A DNA stretch of 64,000 nt, taken from NCBI RefSeq assembly GCF_001590905.1, contig NZ_BCTT01000003.1, positions 310,001 through 374,000 of the forward strand. Reading direction: 5' to 3'. The notes beneath the pieces were generated by a model. It saw only the letters and a list, made by a program, of their open reading frames with translations. It did not search any database and was not told the origin of the DNA. Numbering within the stretch: the first letter of the stretch is position 1; the number at the start of each line of letters is the position of its first letter. A program made the position numbers and the translations under genes. The DNA comes from Serratia grimesii NBRC 13537. GTDB lineage: Bacteria > Pseudomonadota > Gammaproteobacteria > Enterobacterales > Enterobacteriaceae. Positions 41,989 to 50,054 of the stretch are shown piece after piece.

Positions 41989-42906
41989 TTATCGCGAAAA
42001 CCGCTTCGCGCCGTACACGCAAACCAATACCCCAGCCATTACCGCGATCATGGATGGCTGGATAGTTTCATGCAGTATCAGTCCGGCAAGCGCCAGGCCG
42101 AAAAACGGTTGCAGCAATTGCAGTTGCCCGACGGCGGCTATGCCACCCAGCGCCAAACCGCGATACCAAAAAATAAAGCCTATCCACATGCTAAACAGCG
42201 AAATGTAGCCCAGAGAAAGCCACGCCCCGAGACTAACCTGCGGCCATGCCGCAGGGGCAGATCCCATGGCAACCGCTGCGGTCAGCGGTAATGCCACCAC
42301 CAGCGCCCAGGAGATCACCTGCCATCCACCGAGCTTACGCGTCAGTATCGCTCCTTCCGCATAACCCAGCCCACAAAGTAAAACCGCAGCCACCATAAAC
42401 ACGTCACCGATCCAGGAGCCGCCCGCTCCCTGGCTCAATGCGAAGGCGGCAACGAATACGCCACCCAACATTGAAAACAGCCAGAACGCGGCCTTCGGTC
42501 GTTCCCCTCCCCGCAGCACACCGAAACAGGCGGTGGCCAGTGGCAACAGCCCGATATACACCAGCGCATGAGCCGACGTGGTGTGCTGTAAGGCTAAGGC
42601 TGTCAGTAAAGGAAAACCGATGACCACGCCGACCGCCACCAGCACCAACGGCATAAGATCATGGCGCTGCGGCCAGCGTTGGCGCATCACCCCAAGTGCA
42701 GTCATGGCCAGAAAGGCGGCAATTACCGCCCGCATCGCGGTCAGGAACAGCGGTTCAAACTCCAGCACCGCCAGTCGTGTCGCGGGCAAAGAACCGCTAA
42801 AAATTAACATCCCCAAAAAACCGCTGGTCCATCCTTGGGCCGAACGCTGCGCCCCCGCATCGCTGACCCGGACGATAACGCTGTTTTTTTCTGTTTCACT
42901 GCGCAT
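41989..42906 (-). CDS. EamA/DMT-family transporter
   Basis: 305 aa, about ten TM helices in two EamA repeats (SGFLGMLIFSGSLPATRLAV... and GYAEGAILTRKLGGWQVISWALVV). Members export amino acids or metabolites. ATG 42906 is preferred; GGAG is 10 nt upstream. The longer frame to 42924 uses TTG. It probably belongs with the MocR gene, which is convergent. Confidence 0.88.
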   Translation of the reverse strand: MRSETEKNSVIVRVSDAGAQRSAQGWTSGFLGMLIFSGSLPATRLAVLEFEPLFLTAMRAVIAAFLAMTALGVMRQRWPQRHDLMPLVLVAVGVVIGFPLLTALALQHTTSAHALVYIGLLPLATACFGVLRGGERPKAAFWLFSMLGGVFVAAFALSQGAGGSWIGDVFMVAAVLLCGLGYAEGAILTRKLGGWQVISWALVVALPLTAAVAMGSAPAAWPQVSLGAWLSLGYISLFSMWIGFIFWYRGLALGGIAAVGQLQLLQPFFGLALAGLILHETIQPSMIAVMAGVLVCVYGAKRFSR

Positions 42907-42951
42907 TGCAAGACAACTCCACAATCCCGAAAGACCCTTTATTCTCCGGTT

Positions 42952-42962
42952 AAAGTGGTTTA
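42952..42962 (+). promoter_or_regulatory. Second copy of the MocR/EamA promoter motif
   Basis: AAAGTGGTTTA, 46 bp before the EamA start codon (inverted relative to that gene). ACAG follows a few bases on, as at the first copy. Confidence 0.35.
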
Positions 42963-43001
42963 TTTACAGAGCCACATAATCACATTTTTTACTGAACCAG
43001 T

Positions 43002-44402
43002 TTATTCCACACTCGGTGTTTCCATTGCCGCAGGCACTGGCTGATGGCGGCTATAGAAGAAATAGATGGCCACCAACAACAGGGTGAACGGGATGCCAAA
43101 CCACAGCGTCATTTTGAAAAACTCGGTGAACGCCGTCGAAATCAACAGTGCAGCCATCAGTCCTGCACCGGCCAGCGTGGTGTATGGGAATCCCCACATA
43201 CGGAATTTCAGGTGTGTTTGGCGATGCTGACGGCGGAAAAACAGATGGGTGACGAAAATCATCAGCCAGGTAAAGCAGGCACCGTATACCGAAATCGACA
43301 TCATGGCGGCAAACGATTTCTGCGGATACACCAGGCTCAGCACGATCGACACCACAATGCCGATACATGACATCGCCAGTGCACTTACCGGTATACCGCG
43401 TTTACTCACTCGACCAAGTGCCGCCGGTGCTTGCCCGGCGCGTGACAACGAGAACATCATGCGCGTAGTAATATACAACTGGCTGTTCATCGCCGAGAGC
43501 GCAGCCACCAACACGATAAAGTTGAAGATACCGGCAGCAGCAGGCAAATGGATCACGTTCATCGCGACCAGGAACGGGCTTTCGCCGGTACCCGATTGCC
43601 GCCAGGGCACGATCGCCAGCATCAGCGCAATCGACAGCATATAAAAAATAAACAACCGCAAAATGGTGCCTTTGAACGCAGTTTTCACCGCAATCACCGG
43701 GTTTTTGGCTTCACCGGCAGCCACTGCGATCATCTCGATACTCAGATAGCTGAAAATGGACACGATCACCGCAAACCACATCCCCTTAATACCAAACGGG
43801 AAGAAACCGCCGTTTGCGGTAAAGTTTTGAACACCAAACGCCGGATTCGCGGAGAACACCAGAATGCCGATACCAATAGCGATAAAAGCCGCGATAGCGA
43901 CCACTTTAATGGTCGACAGCGCGTACTCAACCTGGCCGAATGACTTGACGCCAATGACGTTAATGACGATAACCGCCGCTGAGAACAACAGCACCCAAGG
44001 CCAGATTGGCGTGGTCGGGAACCAGAACTGCATATACATGCCAATGGCAGTGACTTCCGTCCCCACCGCCAGCACCACACAGGACCAGTAGGAATAACGC
44101 ACCAGGAAACCAAACAGTGGACTGATGTAAAACTCGGCATAGTCTCCGAATGAACCCGGTGTCGGGTGTTCGGAGGTCATTTCCGCCAAACACCCCATCA
44201 GCAGCAGCGCTACAACACCGCCAATAAAATAGCTCAACAATACGCTGGGACCCGCCATCTGGATGGCATAGGCACTGCCGAGAAACAGCCCGGTACCGAT
44301 CGCGCCACCTATCGCCAGCATCGACATCTGCCCTGCGGTGAGCTGTTTCTGCAACCCGCCCTGCCGCCGTGCTATTTCGTCAAAACCTTTCATCTGTTTC
44401 AT
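43002..44402 (-). CDS. Amino-acid permease (APC superfamily)
   Basis: 466 aa with about twelve TM helices. The family signature is intact: GQMSMLAIGGAIGTGLFLGS in TM1 and EMTSEHPTPGSFGDYAE after TM2-3. This is the AAT group (GabP, AnsP, AroP, ProY). Specificity is not readable, but the aminotransferase gene 18 nt upstream suggests uptake of an amino acid that is then deaminated. AGGA lies before the ATG. Confidence 0.88.
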   Translation of the reverse strand: MKQMKGFDEIARRQGGLQKQLTAGQMSMLAIGGAIGTGLFLGSAYAIQMAGPSVLLSYFIGGVVALLLMGCLAEMTSEHPTPGSFGDYAEFYISPLFGFLVRYSYWSCVVLAVGTEVTAIGMYMQFWFPTTPIWPWVLLFSAAVIVINVIGVKSFGQVEYALSTIKVVAIAAFIAIGIGILVFSANPAFGVQNFTANGGFFPFGIKGMWFAVIVSIFSYLSIEMIAVAAGEAKNPVIAVKTAFKGTILRLFIFYMLSIALMLAIVPWRQSGTGESPFLVAMNVIHLPAAAGIFNFIVLVAALSAMNSQLYITTRMMFSLSRAGQAPAALGRVSKRGIPVSALAMSCIGIVVSIVLSLVYPQKSFAAMMSISVYGACFTWLMIFVTHLFFRRQHRQTHLKFRMWGFPYTTLAGAGLMAALLISTAFTEFFKMTLWFGIPFTLLLVAIYFFYSRHQPVPAAMETPSVE

Positions 44403-44420
44403 AGCAGTGTCCTACCTTAT

Positions 44421-45608
44421 TCACGCAGTACGGGTGACATCCAGAATGGCGGCAGTAACATAGTCGACATTATTTTGATTCAGGCCAGGCAGGCACATAC
44501 GACCAGGTGCGACCAGGTAAATGGCATAGTGTTGTCGTAGCCGCTCAAGTTGCGGTTGGTTTAGCCCGGTGTAGCTGAACATGCCTTTCTGATCGCGGAT
44601 ACGACGGTAGTCCAACTGTGAACCACCTTGCTCCAGCCCCGCAGATAGGATTTGCCGCATCTGTTTGATACGCTGCCGCATACCGGCCAGTTCGTCTTCC
44701 CACTGTTGCCGCAAGCTTTCGTCCGCCAACAGCGTTTCCACAATCTGACTGCCATGGGTCGGTGGGCAAGAGTAGCTGCGGCGGATCAGTGTTTTCAGTG
44801 CGCCTTTAACGTTCGCTGCACTCTCTGGACTGGCGCAACGCACCGAAAGCCCGCCCAGTCGCTGGCCATACAACGCGACATTTTTTGAAAACGAGTTGGC
44901 GACCAAAAACGCCAGATCGGTTTTCAGCGCTTCGCGCAAGGCAAAGCAGTCTTCTTCCAGACCGTCACCAAAGCCCTGATAGGCAATATCAAAGAACGGC
45001 AGCAAGCTGCGACGCTGTAACACTTCCAGGGTGGCACGCCACTGTGCCTGGCTAAGATCGGTGCCGGTTGGGTTATGACAACACGGGTGTAAAAGCACCA
45101 CACTGCCTTCTGGCAGGCTATCCAGCGTGTCCAACATGGCGTCGAAACGCAGACCACCGTTCACCTCATCAAAGTACGGATAGGTATGTACCTTCAGCCC
45201 GGCACCTTCAAAGATTGCCCAATGGTTGGCCCAGGTCGGGTCGGACACCCAAATATCGTGGCGGGACAGGTATTGATGAATAAAATCCGCCGCCAGCTTC
45301 AGGGCACCAGAACCGCCAACGGTCTGCACCGTGGTGATGGACGATGAGGTCTGCTCGCCAAATAACAAGGCCTGCACCTGTTGGGCAAACAGCGCCGAAC
45401 CTTCGATCGGCGGATAACCGTGTGGGCGGCGTTGTTCAAGCAAACGCCGTTCGGCTGCCTCAACCGCCTGCATCAACGGGATTCTGCCGTGCTGATCGTA
45501 ATAAAGGCCAATACCCAGATTTACTTTCTGCGTATTTTCATCCTGTAAATACGCTTCCATCAACGACATAATAGGATCGGCCGCAGAGCGGCCAATGTGA
45601 TTAAACAT
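44421..45608 (-). CDS. Aspartate/aromatic aminotransferase (TyrB/AspC-like)
   Basis: 395-aa class I aminotransferase. KVNLGIGLYYDQHG, HPCCHNPTGTDLSQ, the PLP Lys in VANSFSKNVALYGQR and the substrate Arg region KGMFSYTGLN, MCLPGLN all follow the TyrB/AspC layout. The Asn-Pro-Thr-Gly motif is normal; HPCCHNP has Cys where AspC has HGCCHNP. It probably interconverts aromatic or acidic amino acids and 2-oxoacids. In an operon with the permease; AAGGA lies before the ATG. Confidence 0.88.
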   Translation of the reverse strand: MFNHIGRSAADPIMSLMEAYLQDENTQKVNLGIGLYYDQHGRIPLMQAVEAAERRLLEQRRPHGYPPIEGSALFAQQVQALLFGEQTSSSITTVQTVGGSGALKLAADFIHQYLSRHDIWVSDPTWANHWAIFEGAGLKVHTYPYFDEVNGGLRFDAMLDTLDSLPEGSVVLLHPCCHNPTGTDLSQAQWRATLEVLQRRSLLPFFDIAYQGFGDGLEEDCFALREALKTDLAFLVANSFSKNVALYGQRLGGLSVRCASPESAANVKGALKTLIRRSYSCPPTHGSQIVETLLADESLRQQWEDELAGMRQRIKQMRQILSAGLEQGGSQLDYRRIRDQKGMFSYTGLNQPQLERLRQHYAIYLVAPGRMCLPGLNQNNVDYVTAAILDVTRTA

Positions 45609-45722
45609 AGCGATTCCTTAACTCATTATTTAATGAATTTTCAGGTGAAATTACTAAAAATATCTTTTATAAATTTAACGACCCAGCACACTGACCGCAT
45701 CGTTAAATATTACAGCTATAAA

Positions 45723-46097
45723 CTATTCAGCGGTGGCGCTGACCGTTATTTCTATTTTCATTCCAGGCACCACCAATTTATCAACAATTACCGTTGAACG
45801 ATTAGGATAAGGATAATTAAAATAGTTCTTATAGATTTCATCGAGTAATTTAACGTCACTCACATCGGTGAGATAAACAATAACCTGTAAAACATTGTCG
45901 CTGTGGCTATTTGCTGCCTTCAGCGTCTGTGCAAGATTATCGAATGTCAGGGTAATCTGTTTTTCCGGTGCCCCGGTTTCAATACTGCCGTCTGATCTAA
46001 CCGGGCCATGGGCGGTGAACAGCATGCCGCCGCCTTTGGTCGCCCAAGAGAAAGGTTGGCCAATCTCCGGCAGGCCCGTTTCAATGATACTGCGCAT
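45723..46097 (-). CDS. RidA/YER057c/UK114-family protein
   Basis: 124 aa. The imine-deaminase family ending is visible (VVPGMKIEITVSATAE), with VIVYLTDVSD and NRSTVIV in the middle; the Arg equivalent is in PNRSTVIVDKL. RidA enzymes hydrolyse reactive enamine/imine intermediates of PLP enzymes, which suits the aminotransferase 114 nt downstream. It starts 3 nt after the hydrolase stop. Confidence 0.87.
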   Translation of the reverse strand: MRSIIETGLPEIGQPFSWATKGGGMLFTAHGPVRSDGSIETGAPEKQITLTFDNLAQTLKAANSHSDNVLQVIVYLTDVSDVKLLDEIYKNYFNYPYPNRSTVIVDKLVVPGMKIEITVSATAE

Positions 46098-46100
46098 GGT

Positions 46101-46895
46101 TTATTTCCCCGTGGTGATTAACTGGCGGATCAGCGCCCCATCTCTGGCGAACAGCGAATCTAACACGTTGTAATGGTTAGCTCCGGCTACCGCGACCAGG
46201 CGAGCGGGCAAGTGTTTTTCATGCAGCGCGGTGTAATAGTGCTGCGACTGCCCAATCAGTTCCGGCAGCTCTGCGTCGCCATAAAACAGCGTCATGGGCT
46301 TTATGCATTCAGGAATCTGACGCGCCGGACTCAGCTGGGTAATTTGCTGTGGGGTCAACTGCAATTGCCGATTAACATAGCTGTTTAACAACGGCTCCAG
46401 CTCATAAATACCGCTGATCGCCAGCACGACATCAGCCACCTCATGATGCTGCCAAAAGCTTGCCAGATGACCGCCAGCAGAATGCCCGCACAGATAAACC
46501 GGCGCTAAATTATCCTGCCCCAAACGATGTTGAATAGCACCCAGTGCCACTCCTGTTTGCCGGCAAATATCGTCCAGAGTGGCGTGAGGTGCCAGAGTAT
46601 ATTCCAACAGGATCACATCAAAGCCCAGCGACAAGGGCACGTCGGCAATAAAAGCAAAATCATCTTTATTACAAAATTGCCAATAGCCGCCGTGAATAAA
46701 TATTAATGTGCCTTTATGTTCTTTATCGGAATATAACCAGTCGAACACTTCCCGTGGGGAATTACCGTAGGCAATATTACGTTCACTACGCACTTGGCGA
46801 TAAACATGCTGACTACGCGTTTGAAACGACGTCAGGATCTCATCTTCATTGTCTACCGTAGCACCGTTATCGTAATCCCCTGGGACAAGTTTCAT
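46101..46895 (-). CDS. Alpha/beta hydrolase, arylformamidase (kynurenine formamidase)-like
   Basis: 264-aa hydrolase. The oxyanion motif LIFIHGGYWQF, nucleophile LCGHSAGGHLAS and final His in GANHYNVLD give a Ser-His catalytic set typical of N-formylkynurenine formamidase and related esterases. There is no tryptophan 2,3-dioxygenase or kynureninase in the window, so kynurenine chemistry is only a possibility. No SD is visible. Probably first in the operon with ridA, the aminotransferase and the permease. Confidence 0.8.
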   Translation of the reverse strand: MKLVPGDYDNGATVDNEDEILTSFQTRSQHVYRQVRSERNIAYGNSPREVFDWLYSDKEHKGTLIFIHGGYWQFCNKDDFAFIADVPLSLGFDVILLEYTLAPHATLDDICRQTGVALGAIQHRLGQDNLAPVYLCGHSAGGHLASFWQHHEVADVVLAISGIYELEPLLNSYVNRQLQLTPQQITQLSPARQIPECIKPMTLFYGDAELPELIGQSQHYYTALHEKHLPARLVAVAGANHYNVLDSLFARDGALIRQLITTGK

Positions 46896-47053
46896 ATATT
46901 AAACTTCGTTTATTATTTAAGATATGCGTTAACTATTAGCACCGGGAATAATATTGTCAAGAAGGGAACAGCAGCAATGCGGGCCTGGTAATATAAATCT
47001 TTTTAGCTGCCCAATAAGTTTAACCAGTGAAACTTATTGGGCCTGAGTCTTTA

Positions 47054-47956
47054 TTATTCTACCGGCTGAATTTGTGCTAATTGGCTTAGCGCTTGCCAGG
47101 CATAATCCCAGAATGTCCGTACCTTTAGCGGCATTCTCTGTGCGTTCTGTGCCACCAATTGCACCGGCATTGGCAAGGGTTCGTAGGACGGTAACAGGCG
47201 TACCAATGTCCCCGCAGCCAAATCGTCCGCGACCTGGTATGACAACAGCCGGGCGATGCCCTTGCCTGCGCGCACCGCCAATAACTGTGTTTCAACCTCG
47301 TTAAGCAGCAAGCGCGGCGTCAAACGTACTCGCTCGCCGTTCTCCTGTGGGTCAAAACGCCATTCACGCAGCGACGCACGCTGAGTACCGACAATGGTGT
47401 CATGATCCGCCAACTGCGCCGGTTCTTGTGGTTCCCCGCGTCGTGCCAGATAGGCCGGGCTGGCGACGGTTACCCGCGACACCTGCCCCAACCGCCGAGC
47501 CACCCGGGAAGAATCTTGCAGATGCCCGATACGTATCGCCACATCCAGCCCTTCGTCGATCAAGTCCAGATTACGATCGTTTAGCACCATTTCAATCTGC
47601 ATCTGCGGATAGTGGTCGAGAAATGCCATCACCACCGGTGCCACATGCTTGCGCCCGAACTGCACCGGCGACGTTATCCGCAACAGACCGGTGAGCTGAG
47701 TATCCACCGTGTCCAACACGGCAGCCTGATATTCATGCAGCAGCACGTGAGCGCGTTCCACCAAACGCAACCCCGCCTCAGTCGGCGCGAGCCGCCGGGT
47801 GGTACGTTCGACCAAGCGGGCACCAAAGCGCTGCTCCAGCGAGGCAATGGCTCGGGTGATCGCCGGTGCAGAACGCCTTAGCTTACGACCGGCTGCGGCC
47901 AGACTGCCGTGCTGGATCACTGCCACAAAGATCGCCAGTTCGTCCAACCGATCCAT
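47054..47956 (-). CDS. LysR-family regulator
   Basis: 300 aa from ATG 47956 (MDRLDELAIFVAVIQHGSLA); an in-frame ATG four codons upstream is also possible. HTH at ~5-60 (SLAAAGRKLRRSAPAITRAI) and CrgA-like effector domain. It is divergent from the GST gene at 48055. The gap contains a GAAATT-ATC-AATTTC palindrome (47974-47988), the likely operator. Confidence 0.87.
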   Translation of the reverse strand: MDRLDELAIFVAVIQHGSLAAAGRKLRRSAPAITRAIASLEQRFGARLVERTTRRLAPTEAGLRLVERAHVLLHEYQAAVLDTVDTQLTGLLRITSPVQFGRKHVAPVVMAFLDHYPQMQIEMVLNDRNLDLIDEGLDVAIRIGHLQDSSRVARRLGQVSRVTVASPAYLARRGEPQEPAQLADHDTIVGTQRASLREWRFDPQENGERVRLTPRLLLNEVETQLLAVRAGKGIARLLSYQVADDLAAGTLVRLLPSYEPLPMPVQLVAQNAQRMPLKVRTFWDYAWQALSQLAQIQPVE

Positions 47957-47973
47957 AGATTGTTCCATAAAGT

Positions 47974-47988
47974 GAAATTATCAATTTC
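47974..47988. promoter_or_regulatory. Palindrome between lysR and GST genes
   Basis: GAAATT-ATC-AATTTC, perfect 6-bp arms, 18 bp from the LysR start and 67 bp from the GST start. It fits a divergent LysR operator. Confidence 0.5.
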
Positions 47989-48054
47989 TACATTGCCGGA
48001 TTTCGCTCACTGCCTGCAAGAGTATGCTAATAAAAATTGTTCAGGAGCCTCATC

Positions 48055-48672
48055 ATGCAAAAACTAAAACTTTACGGTACCCCGCTTTCCGGCCATGTTC
48101 ACCGCGTGGCGTTGCTATTACGGATGCTTGCACTGCCGTATGAATTTATCGAGGCCGGCGCAGAGGTGCGCCAGAGCGAGCACTTTCGCCGCCTAAACCC
48201 TTTCGGCCAGATCCCGGTCCTGGTGGACGACGATCAGGTGCTGGCCGACAGTAACGCCATTCTGGTGTATCTGGTCAAACGTTACGCACCGGGCAGCCAT
48301 TGGCTGCCGGAATCCCCCATCGCGGCAGCACAGGTGCAGGAATGGTTATCCAAAGCAGCCGGAGAAGTGCGCTACGGGCCGGCCTCAAGCCGCTTGATCG
48401 CTCAATTTTCTGCGCCAGAGGATTATCAGAGTGCGTTAGCGGTCGCCGCCCGTTTTCTGCCGCATATGGAGCAACATCTGGCCAACCGTGCTTTTCTAGC
48501 AACTGACGAGGCGACAATTGGCGATCTGGCCTGCTACAGCTATGTTGCGGTGGCCCCAGAAGGCGGGATTTCTCTGGCCCCTTATCCGGCGATCCAACGT
48601 TGGGTGGCACGCATCGCAGCGTTGCCCGGTTTCTTCGCCATGCCAACGCTGCCGGAACCCGGCAAGAGGTAA
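48055..48672 (+). CDS. Glutathione S-transferase family protein
   Basis: 205 aa. Thioredoxin-like N-terminus with KLYGTPLSGHVHRVALLLRML, NPFGQIPVLVDDDQVLADSNAI (cis-Pro and the glutathione-binding Asp-Ser), then a helical C-terminal domain (ATIGDLACYSYVAVAPEGG). ATG 48055 has AGGAG 7 nt upstream. It is in an operon with the flavin-binding protein 3 nt downstream and under the divergent LysR gene, suggesting electrophile detoxification. Confidence 0.88.
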   Translation: MQKLKLYGTPLSGHVHRVALLLRMLALPYEFIEAGAEVRQSEHFRRLNPFGQIPVLVDDDQVLADSNAILVYLVKRYAPGSHWLPESPIAAAQVQEWLSKAAGEVRYGPASSRLIAQFSAPEDYQSALAVAARFLPHMEQHLANRAFLATDEATIGDLACYSYVAVAPEGGISLAPYPAIQRWVARIAALPGFFAMPTLPEPGKR

Positions 48673-48675
48673 CTG

Positions 48676-49590
48676 ATGAACCAACCGATGTTTCACCCCG
48701 ATGAACTGCGCGCCCAGACGTTAGCCGGTTTTGATCGGGTCAGTGGCGGCATTTACCCCAGCATGCCAGAGCAACATCGTGCGTTTTTCGCTGCACTGCC
48801 TTATCTGTTTGTCGCCACACTGGACAGCCAGGATTGGCCGGTGGCGACACTGTTCAGCGGTCCACCCGGTTTCCTGCGCTCGCCAGACAGCGATCACCTG
48901 CGTATCAGCGCCCCCCGGAGAAGCGACGATCCTGCGCAGGCTGCCTTGCAAACGGATAAACCGGTGGGGGCATTGGGGTTGGACTTCAGCAACCGGCGAC
49001 GCAACCGTGTCAACGGTATTATTGGGCGTACCGACAAGAACCGTATTGAGATCGACATCAGGCAGAGTTTTGGTAACTGCCCGCAATATATTCAACGGCG
49101 TGAGCTGTATCCAGCAACCAGCTCAGCTTCCCCGATTGAACATCTCACTGCGCTGGACGCGTCGGCGGAGATGTTAATCCGCCAGGCTGATACCTGTTTC
49201 GTCGCCAGTTGTGCCCATGCAACGCTCGAACAAGGTGGTGTAGATATTTCACACCGTGGCGGTAAACCAGGTTTCATTCATTTGGAAAACAATAGCCTGT
49301 GGATACCCGATTTTCGTGGCAATCGCTATATGAACACGCTGGGTAATTTGCTTGCGGAACCGCGGGCGGCACTGCTGTTTGTCGACTTTGAACACGGGGA
49401 TATTTTGCACCTGCAAGGGGAAACACACATTCTCTGGCAAGCGGATATCGGGCAAGGCGTGGCAGGGGCAGAACGTTACTGGCGTTTCGATATACGCAGT
49501 GCATGGCGCTTTTCGCAGGCCCTGCCGTGGCGAGGCCGTAATCTTGAGTTCTCCCCGGCAACGCTGAACACCGGGGTGTGGTCGGAATAA
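48676..49590 (+). CDS. Pyridoxamine-5'-phosphate-oxidase-like (PPOX) flavin-binding protein
   Basis: 304 aa with a split-barrel flavin fold: AALPYLFVATLDSQDWPVATLF and GALGLDFSNRRRNRVNG in the first half, CFVASCAHATLEQGGVDISHRGGKPGFIHL and GNRYMNTLGNLLAEPRAALLFVDF (read in parts) in the second. FMN-dependent reductases of this kind act on diverse electrophiles. It is 3 nt after the GST gene; AGAGG lies 6 nt before the ATG. Confidence 0.8.
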   Translation: MNQPMFHPDELRAQTLAGFDRVSGGIYPSMPEQHRAFFAALPYLFVATLDSQDWPVATLFSGPPGFLRSPDSDHLRISAPRRSDDPAQAALQTDKPVGALGLDFSNRRRNRVNGIIGRTDKNRIEIDIRQSFGNCPQYIQRRELYPATSSASPIEHLTALDASAEMLIRQADTCFVASCAHATLEQGGVDISHRGGKPGFIHLENNSLWIPDFRGNRYMNTLGNLLAEPRAALLFVDFEHGDILHLQGETHILWQADIGQGVAGAERYWRFDIRSAWRFSQALPWRGRNLEFSPATLNTGVWSE

Positions 49591-49593
49591 AAA

Positions 49594-49611
49594 ACCCCGC
49601 TTTGGCGGGGT
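49594..49611 (-). terminator. Terminator of the small gene at 49625
   Basis: ACCCCGC-TTTG-GCGGGGT. On the minus strand it is followed by TTTTTATT; on the plus strand by CAGTAG. It ends the minus-strand transcript and may also stop the PPOX operon. Confidence 0.8.
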
Positions 49612-49624
49612 CAGTAGATTGATT

Positions 49625-49837
49625 TTATACGCTGTGTTCCACCGTTGCAGCGGCTTGATAAAGCTGGCGGAAATAGTTCAGACGTTCGAAGAACAAACGG
49701 CTTTGCGACTCCGACATATTACCGGCCACTTTGCCGGCGTCGACCTCTCGCCCCTGCCACTCCATCAACGCAATACTGGAAGCCAAAAAATCCATTTCTC
49801 CGCCGCCATAAAGATGTCTGTCCACTGATTTCATCAT
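49625..49837 (-). CDS. Small protein of unknown function
   Basis: 70 aa from ATG 49837 (MMKSVDRHLYGGGEMDF), with AGGAGTG about 6 nt upstream. The frame is open to 49957 but that extension lacks an SD. Soluble, probably two helices (FLASSIALMEWQGREVDAG, SESQSRLFFERLNYFRQLYQAA). A good SD and its own terminator support a real gene; family not recognised. It may be a small regulatory or biofilm-type protein. Confidence 0.7.
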   Translation of the reverse strand: MMKSVDRHLYGGGEMDFLASSIALMEWQGREVDAGKVAGNMSESQSRLFFERLNYFRQLYQAAATVEHSV

Positions 49838-50054
49838 TTGCACACTCCTTTTAATCACATCGAAAAGGGTCATATGCCTGCTAACTTCAGTATCGTCTCG
49901 AACGCGGGCATTTTTTGTACAGAAGGTGCTCAAGGCAGTAAATTGATTTCTTGCCACTGATAGGGCAAATGAAGGCGGAAAAGTTTGCTAGGGTAAAGGG
50001 TAGCCATTTGGGATAGATCACCCCGTGTTGAATTCTGAAAAAGGAAGATAACCG

